Positions 1 to 7,880 of a stretch of 62,729 bases of DNA are shown here, piece by piece (position 1 is the stretch's first letter; the number at the start of each line of letters is the position of its first letter). The position numbers and the translations under genes were made by a program. A model generated the notes under the pieces. It ran no database searches and was not told where the DNA came from. It saw only the letters and a program-made list of their open reading frames with translations. Location: assembly GCA_944320795.1 (NCBI GenBank), contig CALUIU010000018.1, forward strand, positions 1 through 62,729, given 5' to 3'. The DNA is from Candidatus Paraprevotella stercoravium (GTDB lineage Bacteria; Bacteroidota; Bacteroidia; Bacteroidales; Bacteroidaceae).

Positions 1-291
1 TGGCCGCATATTTGAGTGCGGCAGTAGCCAGACCGGCCAGTCCCTTGGTCGCTATATCCTGGGCTGTAATCTCTGCACAGTATAAGTTTGTGCAGAGATC
101 TGAGAAGATATAATCAAAAAAAGCAATATAAGAATATTGCGTATAAAATTATAATTAAAGATGAATCATCCAAAGATATCTTATTCCCTCTCATTTGACG
201 ACTGGGACACTAGGTTCTACCATCAGAAAGGTAAATGATATATTTGCCATTTTTTTAATAAGTTTTTTCGTTTTTCGGTCAGTTTCTATTC
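1..291. other. Left edge, no assignable gene; contains an 11-bp inverted repeat
   Basis: No gene can be called with confidence. A perfect 11-bp inverted repeat (69-79 against 89-99, 9-nt loop) is visible but has no T-run on either strand, so it is not an obvious intrinsic terminator. Short open stretches run off the left edge on both strands: a minus-strand frame from about 148 down to 1 has no start codon, and a plus-strand frame ends at about 115. Either could be the cut end of a neighbouring gene. The rest is AT-rich. Confidence 0.4.
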
Positions 292-504
292 TTATTGTTT
301 CTGTGCTGCCGACATGGCTTCCTTCATAAATTGTTCATAGAGAGAAAGAGTCAATTCGTCGTGGCAATTATCACAGCGCTTTTTACAAGTTTCAAGGAGT
401 TCTGATAATCCCATAAAATTAAAGTCGAAAGTGACGGATTTTTCCTTATTATAGGTATCTTGAATGAATTTGATCGTGTCATTTTTTGTACTATCTAAAA
501 ACAA
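292..504 (-). CDS. Small hypothetical protein with a CxxC pair
   Basis: A 70-residue open frame starting at a TTG codon; no ATG is available because an in-frame TGA lies just upstream. The protein is charged, probably helical, and has CKKRCDNCHDE near residues 40-50, which could bind a metal or form a disulfide. It lies 31 nt downstream of the HicB-like gene on the same strand and may be co-transcribed with it. I do not recognise a family. The TTG start and the decayed surroundings leave open that this is the tail of a longer broken gene. Confidence 0.45.
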   Translation of the reverse strand: MFLDSTKNDTIKFIQDTYNKEKSVTFDFNFMGLSELLETCKKRCDNCHDELTLSLYEQFMKEAMSAAQKQ

Positions 505-535
505 AAAAGTGCGTCACAAAGGACACACTTGAAAT

Positions 536-943
536 TTAAACAGTAACCGCCATCATCTCCTGAGCTAACCGATGCAAACCATCTGCAATCTTTTGCGCCT
601 GTTGCGGTCTTGGTTTGGACCGGCCTGCAGCATAATGAGCCAGTTGTTTTTGATTAATGCCTGTAATCGTTTGTAAGGCAGAAAAAGAAAATATACCTTG
701 GAAGAATTGTAACAGGCTTTGAACGTCAAATTTGTAGATCAATTCATATTCTCCATCAAGAACCGCCGGATAAGGATTACCATCTTCTTTTGCACATGCG
801 ACATAAAAATTAATGCTCTCTTGAACTTCTTTTTTAAAGGTTTCAAAATCGCCTTCAGAAGCAACAATCCAGCCTGGCAATAAATCGCAAGAACAGCTGT
901 AACCGTTTGCGGTGCGTGCTGTATTCATTAATAATTTATCCAT
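536..943 (-). CDS. hicB: HicB-family antitoxin-like protein, orphaned
   Basis: About 135 residues with the HicB layout: an N-terminal alpha/beta (RNase H-like) half containing GYSCSCDLLPGWIVASEGDF and a C-terminal helix-turn-helix half (INQKQLAHYAAGRSKPRPQQ). HicB proteins neutralise the HicA mRNA interferase and repress their own operon. I chose the ATG at 943; a GTG at 949 is in frame but overlaps a TAnnTTTG-like box (949-956). The gene follows the hicA remnant at 1046-1240 with about 100 nt between them. Because that hicA has an internal stop, this antitoxin probably has no active cognate toxin here. Confidence 0.7.
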   Translation of the reverse strand: MDKLLMNTARTANGYSCSCDLLPGWIVASEGDFETFKKEVQESINFYVACAKEDGNPYPAVLDGEYELIYKFDVQSLLQFFQGIFSFSALQTITGINQKQLAHYAAGRSKPRPQQAQKIADGLHRLAQEMMAVTV

Positions 944-1045
944 AACCACAAAACTATAAATTATAAAATATCAAATGCTTTTTAGAAGCGGTTCATAAAG
1001 AACCACTCTTGTAATCTTAAAGAGAATTGAGCGAGAAGCTCTGAG

Positions 1046-1240
1046 TTAGCACTTTAATCCTGATTGCTTCTCAATGCTCTTTAGTAGGTTTCCCAAAACA
1101 TCACCACTTTTCTTATTTGCAGTAACTATACCTTTGGGGAGTGGATGTTTAAATTGTCGGTGGATTCCTACTTGGTGAACCAATTGCTATTCATTTGCCT
1201 GAATGGTAGCCAGAATGGCTGAAGCTTTGATTATTTTCAT
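1046..1240 (-). pseudogene. hicA: hicA toxin inactivated by an in-frame amber codon
   Basis: Reading from the ATG at 1240 gives exactly 65 codons to the TAA at 1046, the normal HicA length (about 60 residues), with one internal TAG at codon 18 (1187-1189). Residues after the stop, QVGIHRQFKHPLPKGIVT and LKSIEKQSGLK, match the HicA double-stranded RNA-binding-like fold, whose usual motif is GSHRQ(Y/F)KHP...TLKSI.KQAGL. The amber sits where HicA proteins usually have Trp, so a TGG-to-TAG change is likely. The conserved Ser before the catalytic His is Ile here (GIH instead of GSH), a second damaging change. It precedes hicB in the usual toxin-antitoxin order. Confidence 0.75.
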
Positions 1241-1269
1241 ATACCATTCTTGTTGATTGCACTACAAGG

Positions 1270-1327
1270 ATAGTAATTTTACTATTAATTATAAAGAAAA
1301 ACAAGAAGATAATAGTATTTTTACTAT
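1270..1327. promoter_or_regulatory. Two identical-arm palindromes upstream of hicA (probable HicB operators)
   Basis: ATAGTA-N4-TACTAT occurs at 1270-1285 and again at 1312-1327. The spacers are four A/T bases in both, and the centres are 42 bp apart, four turns of B-DNA, so both would face the same side of the helix. They lie 30 and 72 bp upstream of the hicA start. HicB antitoxins with DNA-binding domains repress their own operons through such inverted repeats, so assigning them to HicB is an inference from position and symmetry. Confidence 0.6.
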
Positions 1328-1434
1328 TAAAATCTCGCAAAACTTTTGCGTCAAGCAAAATTCCGCTTTCCACTTGTCGTCAATGGTTCCGATGGTCTTG
1401 TGAGGTGGCGCCCAGAGGGACATCGTCGTTCTCC

Positions 1435-1650
1435 TTAGAATAACCCTTCATTCCAAAAAGAATAATAATTGTCATCAGCTAAAATAACATGCTTCCATTC
1501 GGTGAACATCCAGTCTTTGCTCTCTGATTCTTGTTACCGTTCGGATGATGGTGTTCCATTGCTACAGTAGTAGCATTTTGCAATATGGTATGTTTCAGCA
1601 AAAGGCGAATGTCTACAACTGTTTCCGCCATGCCACCGACTGATTTTCTG
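1435..1650 (-). pseudogene. radC: RadC/JAB-domain protein relic
   Basis: Fragments on the minus strand reproduce the RadC C-terminal domain: GGMAETVVDIRLLLKH, then ATTVAMEHHHPNGNK (degraded form of the metal-binding HNHPSGN motif), then after a frame change and an internal loss, KHVILADDNYYSFWNEGLF ending at a TAA (1435-1437). In intact RadC about 25 residues containing an S..D separate the last two blocks, so there is a deletion plus frameshift. An in-frame stop also precedes the first block. Accessory RadC proteins are common on Bacteroidales mobile elements, so this is probably a remnant of one. Confidence 0.75.
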
Positions 1651-1800
1651 TCCTAAGAATGGATTTTACAACTCTAACTCTATTCTATTGTAAAGAGGAT
1701 ATTTTGCTCCTTTTTATACGTCGGGGCAAAATCGGGACATTTTGCTGTAGCCAAAATAAAACAAATACAATACTGTATTAATGACTTTAAAGCGGAATAT

Positions 1801-1838
1801 AAAAAATCCCAATGATAGTGTTCAGCTGTCATTGGGAT
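1801..1838 (-). terminator. Intrinsic terminator of the thiamine operon
   Basis: A perfect 10-bp stem (1806-1815 against 1829-1838) is followed on the minus strand by a run of six T. It lies 24 nt past the stop of the thiamine pyrophosphokinase gene and closes the three-gene minus-strand operon. Confidence 0.85.
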
Positions 1839-1861
1839 AAAATTATAATACCTCTTTCTTT

Positions 1862-2497
1862 TTATTTCTTCTCACCGATATAAACCAGATAAGGACCTTG
1901 GCAACGAATCGTAAAGGTACCTTCGGTTGTTTCGTTCAGAGTACCTTCCCACCAGCTCTGAAAATCGCGGATCGGATATTTCAGGCCTTCACCGGTCATG
2001 CCTTGTGTTCCGAAGTTGAAAATGGAAACTTGAGTGCCTATCGGGCAAGTGAAGCTGCAATCATTTTCTGCTGGGATAAAGACACCGTAATCTGTATACA
2101 TACGTACATCCAATCCCATTTTCTGATATTCCATCAGCAGACTGATATTGCCCAAGGTATGATCCTCACGCATACCGGTTGCTCCCACAATAGCTATTTT
2201 CCGGAATCCTTTATCCTGAAGAAAACGTATGGCCTTGGTCTGGTCGTTGGTTTCCTGATCCGGGTCGTGATGAATGATGGAGGCATACAGGCGTCGGTAT
2301 TGCGGATCAATAGAATCACTGTCGCCTACAATAATATCAGGTACAAGACCGGAATCCAGATACTGGTTGGCTGCTCCGTCGCAGCAGGCTACATAAGGAG
2401 CTGATTTGAGTTTGTGAACCGGTGTCGGACGGAAAGGGAAATCACCGTTGGCCACGACGACTGCTTCCGGAATAAATTCAGTGGTATTTGTTTTCAT
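1862..2497 (-). CDS. Thiamine pyrophosphokinase (thiamine diphosphokinase)
   Basis: Transfers pyrophosphate from ATP to thiamine to make the cofactor TPP. The 211-residue product has the family signatures CDGAAN (near residue 40), GDSDS and DPDQETNDQTKA, with the Asp/Gln residues that bind Mg-ATP, and is family length. The chosen ATG at 2497 overlaps the TGA of pnuT (ATGA), indicating translational coupling; the longer upstream frame is read through pnuT and is spurious. It is the last gene of the receptor-transporter-kinase operon, so imported thiamine is trapped by pyrophosphorylation. In Bacteroides the equivalent trio is known as OMthi-PnuT-Tnr3. Confidence 0.93.
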   Translation of the reverse strand: MKTNTTEFIPEAVVVANGDFPFRPTPVHKLKSAPYVACCDGAANQYLDSGLVPDIIVGDSDSIDPQYRRLYASIIHHDPDQETNDQTKAIRFLQDKGFRKIAIVGATGMREDHTLGNISLLMEYQKMGLDVRMYTDYGVFIPAENDCSFTCPIGTQVSIFNFGTQGMTGEGLKYPIRDFQSWWEGTLNETTEGTFTIRCQGPYLVYIGEKK

Positions 2498-3072
2498 TGT
2501 TCTACTTTTATGAGACGTTTCCATTTCAAGAAGCCAAAGATAGCAATTACTGTGTAAAAACCGTAAAGAATTGCTGTAAAATATAAATCTTTGTAGAAAT
2601 AGAGGCCGCAGCATACAATATCTACCAATATCCACGCCAGCCATTGTTCCACATATTTCTTGGCCAGCATCCACAGAGCAATGACACTCAGTGCTGTCGT
2701 AAAGCTGTCAAACCAGGGCACTGTACTGTCGGTATAGCGGACTAAAATAAAACCGATGCCGGTAAACAATGCTGCAAACAGAAAGAGCAGGATGGGGAGC
2801 GTGCGGAGCGGAAGATGTCCGATACCCGACTCCTGCATTTCTGTTGTTTCTTGCCCCTTCTTTTGGTATTTCCAGGCAATCCAGCCGTAGACGGATGCCA
2901 GTAGATAATAGATATTGATACCGAAGTCGGCATACAGGCCGGCCTGATAATATACCACAATATAGATAGCTGGCATGATGATGCTGGCTATCCACAGATA
3001 AATGCTGGCTTTGTATTCGAGCCACAGATAGGCCAGTCCCACAAGGGTACCGGCCAGTTCCAGATAATTCAT
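2494..3072 (-). CDS. pnuT: PnuT-type thiamine transporter (PnuC family)
   Basis: A 192-residue inner-membrane protein with about seven hydrophobic segments and PnuC-family features such as the WLEYKAS N-terminal region and the aromatic WFDSFTTALSVIALWMLAKK segment. PnuC relatives move nicotinamide riboside, riboflavin or thiamine by facilitated diffusion. Its place between an outer-membrane receptor and thiamine pyrophosphokinase, under a TPP riboswitch, identifies thiamine as the substrate. The start at 3072 lies 18 nt after the receptor stop, and the 3' end overlaps the kinase start by four bases. Confidence 0.9.
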   Translation of the reverse strand: MNYLELAGTLVGLAYLWLEYKASIYLWIASIIMPAIYIVVYYQAGLYADFGINIYYLLASVYGWIAWKYQKKGQETTEMQESGIGHLPLRTLPILLFLFAALFTGIGFILVRYTDSTVPWFDSFTTALSVIALWMLAKKYVEQWLAWILVDIVCCGLYFYKDLYFTAILYGFYTVIAIFGFLKWKRLIKVEQ

Positions 3073-3090
3073 AGATGTCAGTTTTGAATG

Positions 3091-5316
3091 TTAGAAAGAA
3101 ATGGATACATGTCCCAAGGCATGAATGCCGGCCTGGGCGGCATATCCTGCATAGCTTTGGCGCACCTTGTACCCGTTAACGGTTTCGTAATAACTTCCGG
3201 CATATCCGTTATTTTCGTATTGGGTGTTGAACAGATTGTACACACTTACACCAAGAACCAGTTCTTTGATTTTACGCGGGTGGAACGTGTAACTCAGGTC
3301 CAGATTGCTGACACAATAGGCATCGAGCATCTGGTCTTTCTGGCCGGCATTGGTCATATACTGACTGCCTACATATTGAGTGCAGAGTGCGGCTTCCCAT
3401 TGGCGGTAAGAGAACGTGAAACGGTTGCTGGCCGTCCAATCCGGTGAGAAAGCAATCGGTGTGTTGCCGTGATGGATTACCCAAGGATTCATCTCTTCAT
3501 CGTAGAGTGTTTCCGTAAAATCCACGATGCGGTTGCGGCTCCACGTTGCAGTCAGATCCCAGCGGAACCATTCAACAGGCTTCAGACTTCCGGTCAGTTC
3601 CACTCCCAGACGATAGCTTTTCGGTACATTGTCTGTCAGAGCTTCACCGATTTCATTGACTTCGCCGGTCAGAATCAGCTGGTCCTTATAATCCATAAAA
3701 TACAGATTGGCTCCCAAGGCCGCAATCCGGTTCTGGAACTGATATCCCAGTTCATAGTCGAGCAGACGTTCCGGCCGTGGCAGTCTGTTCTGTTTCATCT
3801 CAGTGTAATTGTTCCGGGTCGGTTCTTTCTGAGCTATTGCAAAAGAAGCATACAGTCGGTTGTTTTTATTGATCTCCCAGTTAAGGCCGGCTTTCGGATT
3901 GCAGAAATTAAAATGTTCGTTTACATTCAGTTCCTGCATCTTTCCGGTTGCCGGATTGTATTTGTCATTCTCTCCCTCTATCTGATAGCTGATATGTCGG
4001 TATTGCACATCGGCATATACGCTGAGTTGCGGTGTTATGTCATAACTGCCCTTCACATAAAGGTTTCCGTCGTTCTTGAATGCTTTGCTGTCGTAATACG
4101 GATGCAACGGGTCCAGATCTCCTTCATATTGCTTCACCCAGATGACTCTTCCGAAATGTTTGCCGTGATATCTGTTGAAAGCTCCGCCGAAAGCAATATC
4201 CCAGGGCCCTTTGCGGTAAGCGATTCCCGCCAGTCCGCCGGCAAAGTCATTATCCATCTGTTTCCGGCGGATCAGATCGTCATCCAGGCGGTTTCCCTGT
4301 TCGTCCAGACGGCTTTGCAAACCATATTCGGTCAGATTGCTTTCCGGTTTGTATTCCTCATAATAGCCGTCGCCGTGAGTGTAGTGCAGGGCTGCATTCA
4401 GTTTCCAATAAGCGTTGAACGTATGGTTTATCAGCAACTGGCTGTGCAACTGGTTATAAATATCATTCTGGTTTTCATAAAAGCGGATATTTCCTTTACT
4501 GTCCGTATACATTCCGCAGGAATTGAACGTACGTCCGTACTGCTTCATCTCTTCTTTGCTGGCATAGTTCCAGGCATGATAGGTCTTTTCTTTTCCTCCG
4601 AAGACAAGCAGCTTTACGGATGTGGCATGCGAATAGAAAGCTCCCTGCGTGAAGAAAGACTGCAGATGGGATGAGGCTCGGTCGATGTATCCGTCACTCC
4701 CGATATTGGATAACCGGGCATCAAAGGTCCAGTGATCGTTTATCAGACCGGTTGCGGCACGGAACATTTCTTTATGTGTATTGAAAGAACCGTAGGTACC
4801 TTGAAAAGATGCCGAAGGTTTGTAGGCTGCATTGTCGGTAAGCATATTCACGCTGGCACCGAAGGCGCCGGCACCGTTGGTCGAAGTGCCGGCACCCCGT
4901 TGTATCTGCACATCCTTGAGGGACGAGGCCAGGTCCGGTACATTTACCCAATACAGACAATGGCTTTCCGAATCATTGAGAGGTACTCCGTTAATGGTTA
5001 CATTGATGCGGGTTGCGTCTGTGCCGCGTACTCTCAGCGTGGTGTAACCGATTCCGGTTCCGGCATCACTGGTTGTTATGGCCGAAGGAGTCAGACTTAA
5101 TAAATAAGGAATGTCTTTGCCCAGATTTCTTTTTTGCAGTTCTTCCTTACTGATGTTTGTGTAGGCGGTTCCGCTTTTTCGTGTAGCGCGATTGGCTAAA
5201 ATGTCTACACGCTCCAAAGAGCGGCTTACTGCAATAGAATCTTGGTCAGTTGCATGATGGGCATACGACTGACTGACCATTCCGGTGAGAATGGAGGTAA
5301 GAAGAATAAATCTCAT
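3091..5316 (-). CDS. TonB-dependent thiamine receptor (OMthi type)
   Basis: A 741-residue outer-membrane receptor with a signal peptide (MRFILLTSILTGMVSQSYA), a plug domain (VDILANRATRKSGT through LRVRGTDATRINVTINGVPL) and a C-terminal beta barrel ending in the aromatic GHVSISF. I start it at the ATG at 5316. A longer frame reaching 5409 is spurious because it is read through the riboswitch. TonB receptors use the proton motive force to import scarce ligands. The TPP riboswitch upstream and the PnuT and kinase genes downstream point to thiamine. It lacks the carboxypeptidase-like N-terminal extension of SusC proteins, and no SusD partner is present. Confidence 0.92.
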   Translation of the reverse strand: MRFILLTSILTGMVSQSYAHHATDQDSIAVSRSLERVDILANRATRKSGTAYTNISKEELQKRNLGKDIPYLLSLTPSAITTSDAGTGIGYTTLRVRGTDATRINVTINGVPLNDSESHCLYWVNVPDLASSLKDVQIQRGAGTSTNGAGAFGASVNMLTDNAAYKPSASFQGTYGSFNTHKEMFRAATGLINDHWTFDARLSNIGSDGYIDRASSHLQSFFTQGAFYSHATSVKLLVFGGKEKTYHAWNYASKEEMKQYGRTFNSCGMYTDSKGNIRFYENQNDIYNQLHSQLLINHTFNAYWKLNAALHYTHGDGYYEEYKPESNLTEYGLQSRLDEQGNRLDDDLIRRKQMDNDFAGGLAGIAYRKGPWDIAFGGAFNRYHGKHFGRVIWVKQYEGDLDPLHPYYDSKAFKNDGNLYVKGSYDITPQLSVYADVQYRHISYQIEGENDKYNPATGKMQELNVNEHFNFCNPKAGLNWEINKNNRLYASFAIAQKEPTRNNYTEMKQNRLPRPERLLDYELGYQFQNRIAALGANLYFMDYKDQLILTGEVNEIGEALTDNVPKSYRLGVELTGSLKPVEWFRWDLTATWSRNRIVDFTETLYDEEMNPWVIHHGNTPIAFSPDWTASNRFTFSYRQWEAALCTQYVGSQYMTNAGQKDQMLDAYCVSNLDLSYTFHPRKIKELVLGVSVYNLFNTQYENNGYAGSYYETVNGYKVRQSYAGYAAQAGIHALGHVSISF

Positions 5317-5340
5317 AAATAATGAAGTATAAAATAAATA

Positions 5341-5420
5341 ATTTCTCTTCGCCGGCATTGTCCGGATCAGATGATAAGGGTATGTTCTCAGCCCGTTGTT
5401 ATGAGGCACCCCGCGACAGA
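5341..5420 (-). promoter_or_regulatory. TPP riboswitch (THI element)
   Basis: On the minus strand the leader contains GGGGTGCC, GGGCTGAGA, ACCC, CTGATCCGGACAATGCCGG and CGAAGAGAA in order, the conserved core of the thiamine pyrophosphate aptamer. It ends 26 nt before the receptor start codon and no terminator hairpin lies between, which suggests control of translation initiation rather than attenuation. TPP binding should shut off the uptake operon. Confidence 0.95.
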
Positions 5421-5435
5421 TTTGTCATCGCACTG

Positions 5436-5443
5436 CAAAATTA
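5436..5443 (-). promoter_or_regulatory. Promoter -7 box of the thiamine operon
   Basis: Minus-strand TAATTTTG fits the Bacteroidetes consensus TAnnTTTG and lies just upstream of the TPP aptamer, so transcription would begin at its 5' edge. No clear -33 TTTG is seen. Confidence 0.65.
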
Positions 5444-5605
5444 ATGATATTTTCTGTGACAGCTCTTTCTTTTTAAGAAAAGGATAGATATTTTTTAACG
5501 ATCCTTGCCGAATTAAAGTTTTTGAGGAAAAACAGAATCCTTCTTTCAAATGCAATAATAAAAAGAATGGGCCGTTTATAAGGATAAACGATAAAATTTA
5601 AAGCT

Positions 5606-6202
5606 ATGATGAATTTGAAAAGATTGGCTGCTCTGGTGATTGGTCTGGGACTGGGCAGTACTGCGTTATGGGCACAATGGAGTTTTGGAGTGAAAGGCGG
5701 ATTGAATGCCAGTAAAATGAAATGGGAAGCTATGGATCCGAAGTTCAAGGTTGGAGCTCAGATAGGTGGCTTTGCAACTTATCATCTTAATGAGGAGTGG
5801 AGTTTGCAGACCGAATTGCTTTATGCTCTGCAAGGTTGTCGCTTTGAAATTTGGGAGTCTTTGGACGAAAAAGATAAATTTATGGCTAAAGAAAATCTTC
5901 ATTATCTGAACATACCGATACTGACTCGTTTTCAGTTTGCTGGCGGATTATATTTCGAACTGGGTCCACAAGTCGGTTTTCTGTTGGGAGAATATCAAAA
6001 ATACAAGGATGAAAGACATCGTATCGAAGATACCAAACCGGTAGATGTGGCTTTAGCCGGTGGCGTCGGTTATGCCTTTAATGAGCATTTGGAGTGGAAT
6101 TTCCGTTATGTGCATGGCTTTCTTCCAACGCGCAAATCTTTAAATGATGATTTTAAGTCTATGAACCGCAGTATGCAGTTGAGTCTAGGCTATCGGTTTT
6201 AA
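5606..6202 (+). CDS. Outer-membrane beta-barrel protein (PorT/OMP_b-brl family)
   Basis: A 198-residue protein with a signal peptide (MMNLKRLAALVIGLGLGSTALWA) and alternating aromatic and charged strands typical of an eight-stranded barrel: WSFGVKGGLNASKM, SLQTELLYALQGCRFE, LYFELGPQVGFLLGEY, a GGVGYAFNEHLEWNFRYVHG strand and a terminal QLSLGYRF ending in Phe. Such barrels are abundant in Bacteroidales and their ligands are mostly unknown. It is a single gene divergent from the thiamine operon. ATG codons at 5606 and 5609 are both possible starts. Confidence 0.8.
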   Translation: MMNLKRLAALVIGLGLGSTALWAQWSFGVKGGLNASKMKWEAMDPKFKVGAQIGGFATYHLNEEWSLQTELLYALQGCRFEIWESLDEKDKFMAKENLHYLNIPILTRFQFAGGLYFELGPQVGFLLGEYQKYKDERHRIEDTKPVDVALAGGVGYAFNEHLEWNFRYVHGFLPTRKSLNDDFKSMNRSMQLSLGYRF

Positions 6203-6242
6203 CAGGGCATTTTTGAGAATGACGGATTAAGAGTCCGCTCTG

Positions 6243-6273
6243 TTGTTTTTCAGGTCAGGAAGCTATATCTTTG
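6243..6273 (+). promoter_or_regulatory. Promoter of the EFR1-HD operon
   Basis: TTG at 6243-6245, then 20 nt, then TATCTTTG at 6266-6273, a good match to the Bacteroidetes -33/-7 arrangement, 27 nt before the start codon. Confidence 0.7.
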
Positions 6274-6299
6274 TATGTCTTTAATACAAAACTGATAGA

Positions 6300-7082
6300 A
6301 TGGAAAGTTTGGTGAAAACAGTAGGTGTTGTATATTTTTCTCCTACAGATACTTCAAAAAAAGTGGCTTTGGCCTTGGCAGAAGGAACTGGAGCCAAAGA
6401 GATAAAGGAATTTGATCTGACTACAGATGAAAGTGTTTCCCTGATAGTATGTGATGCGGACTTGTTGGTGTTGGCTGCTCCTGTTTATGCCGGTCGTGTG
6501 GCTTTGCAGGCAATACAGCGTTTCCAAAGAATTCAGGCGTCTGGTGTTCCAGCCCTTGTGGCCGTCGTTTACGGAAATCGGGATTATGAAGACGCTTTGA
6601 TCGAGTTGCGTGATGAGGCTGAAAAATTGCATCTCAAGGTTATAGCAGCCGGTGCTTTCATTGGTGAACACAGTTTCAGCCGCAAGCAGATGCCGGTAGC
6701 GGAAGGTCGTCCGGATGCTTCAGACCTGCAAAAAGCCCGTGAACTGGGACAGAAGGCAGTCCAGAAGCTGGAACAGGGAGTCTCCGAAGAAACTTTATGG
6801 GTAAAAGGAAATGTTCCTTATCGTGCGCCCAAAGAACAGCCGCCGGTAGCGCCGGTCTGCCTGGAAAACTGTACGTTATGCGGAAAATGCATTGCCGTTT
6901 GTCCGGTACACGCCATATCCAAGTCACCCGAAGGGAAAATCGAAACAGATGCGGCGAAGTGTACGCTTTGTTGTGCCTGTGTGAAGAAATGTCCGTTTGA
7001 ACAGCGCGTTTTTGATACACCGTTTACCAAATTCCTTTACGATAACTTCCGGGAAAGACGTGAACCGGAATTGTTCCTCTAG
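6300..7082 (+). CDS. EFR1-family flavodoxin-ferredoxin
   Basis: 260 residues combining an N-terminal flavodoxin-like domain (FMN phosphate loop SPTDTSK at 14-20; VYAGR and YGNRDYEDA loops) with two C-terminal 4Fe-4S motifs: C191, C194, C197, C201 and C221, C224, C227, C231, both in CxxCxxCxxxCP form. It is probably a cytoplasmic low-potential electron carrier or flavin oxidoreductase; partner unknown. It begins a two-gene unit with the HD protein 43 nt downstream. The CTLCCACVKKCP second cluster is complete, so the protein should hold two clusters. Confidence 0.85.
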   Translation: MESLVKTVGVVYFSPTDTSKKVALALAEGTGAKEIKEFDLTTDESVSLIVCDADLLVLAAPVYAGRVALQAIQRFQRIQASGVPALVAVVYGNRDYEDALIELRDEAEKLHLKVIAAGAFIGEHSFSRKQMPVAEGRPDASDLQKARELGQKAVQKLEQGVSEETLWVKGNVPYRAPKEQPPVAPVCLENCTLCGKCIAVCPVHAISKSPEGKIETDAAKCTLCCACVKKCPFEQRVFDTPFTKFLYDNFRERREPELFL

Positions 7083-7125
7083 TAATGTGACTTAGTTGTT
7101 ACCTATAAAAAGAAAAGAGAAAACT

Positions 7126-7743
7126 ATGAAAGCAAAGGAAGAGTTTATGGAATTGCTCCGGTCTACGAATCGTGAAGGGGTGGAGGATTTGTTGGCTGCT
7201 CTGGAAGATATGGGCTTCTTCACTGCTCCGGCATCTTCCAATCATCATCTGAATGTGGAAGGTGGACTGGTGGAACATTCGCTGAATACCTGTAAGGCCG
7301 CTCTGATGGTCTGGGAGGGAATGATCGGCCTGGAACCCGGACTAGTCAAAGAGGTAGAGCGGGAAAGTGTGATTATTGCCAGTCTGTTGCATGATGTGTG
7401 CAAGAGTGATATTTATTTCCGCACCATAAAGAAGCGTAAGACCGCATTAGGCATCTGGGAAGATAGTGAGGGATATAAGGTTTCGTATAAGAATTTCCCG
7501 ATGGGGCATGGTGAGAAGTCTGTAATCCTGTTGCTTTGCAACGGAATTGCACTGACTGATGATGAAATGCTTGCCATTCGTTGGCATATGGGAGCCTGGG
7601 GTATTAATATGAACAGTTATGAAGATCAGCGTTGTTTTGATGCTTCGCAAAAACTTTATCCTTTGGTGACGATTATTCAGACTGCTGATAAGCTTGCGGC
7701 AAATATTCTGGAGCGGGATGGAGCTGATTTGGATGAACTTTAG
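7126..7743 (+). CDS. HD-domain hydrolase-like protein
   Basis: A 205-residue protein with metal-binding HD superfamily features: GGLVEHSLNT (first His), ASLLHDVCKSD (the HD pair) and later histidines in FPMGHGEKS and RWHMGAWG, as in phosphohydrolases acting on nucleotides or RNA ends. The true substrate cannot be told. I start at the ATG at 7126, after the purine-rich stretch AAAAAGAAAAGAGAAAA; an upstream TTG at 7096 is less likely. It shares a transcript with the EFR1 gene. Confidence 0.75.
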   Translation: MKAKEEFMELLRSTNREGVEDLLAALEDMGFFTAPASSNHHLNVEGGLVEHSLNTCKAALMVWEGMIGLEPGLVKEVERESVIIASLLHDVCKSDIYFRTIKKRKTALGIWEDSEGYKVSYKNFPMGHGEKSVILLLCNGIALTDDEMLAIRWHMGAWGINMNSYEDQRCFDASQKLYPLVTIIQTADKLAANILERDGADLDEL

Positions 7744-7763
7744 CATAAAGGTATTTTATACAG

Positions 7764-7797
7764 AAAAGGGTGCACCGGCTTATCGGTGCACCCTTTT
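7764..7797. terminator. Bidirectional intrinsic terminator
   Basis: A 14-bp perfect stem (7764-7777 against 7784-7797) with A-run and T-run flanks and a 6-nt loop. It follows the HD gene and could also serve the convergent SulP gene on the other strand. Confidence 0.85.
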
Positions 7798-7880
7798 GCA
7801 TAGATTAGGGAGTGTCTTTTGAATGACATGTTCCCTGTTCAGTTAACAAGGAGAGATAATAGCCCCCTGAGGGCTTTGGG

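Noticed and set aside
69-99. Inverted repeat as an intrinsic terminator
   Set aside because: No T-run follows on either strand.
1191-1373. 60-codon minus-strand frame near hicA
   Set aside because: It runs across the operators and the hicA 5' region in another frame; the hicA reading with a single amber explains the region better.
3469-4674. 401-codon plus-strand frame opposite the TonB receptor
   Set aside because: It is antisense to a clear receptor gene; composition is the mirror of barrel-coding DNA and no family pattern is seen.
5316-5409. N-terminal extension of the thiamine receptor
   Set aside because: These codons are read through the TPP riboswitch; the signal peptide starts at 5316.
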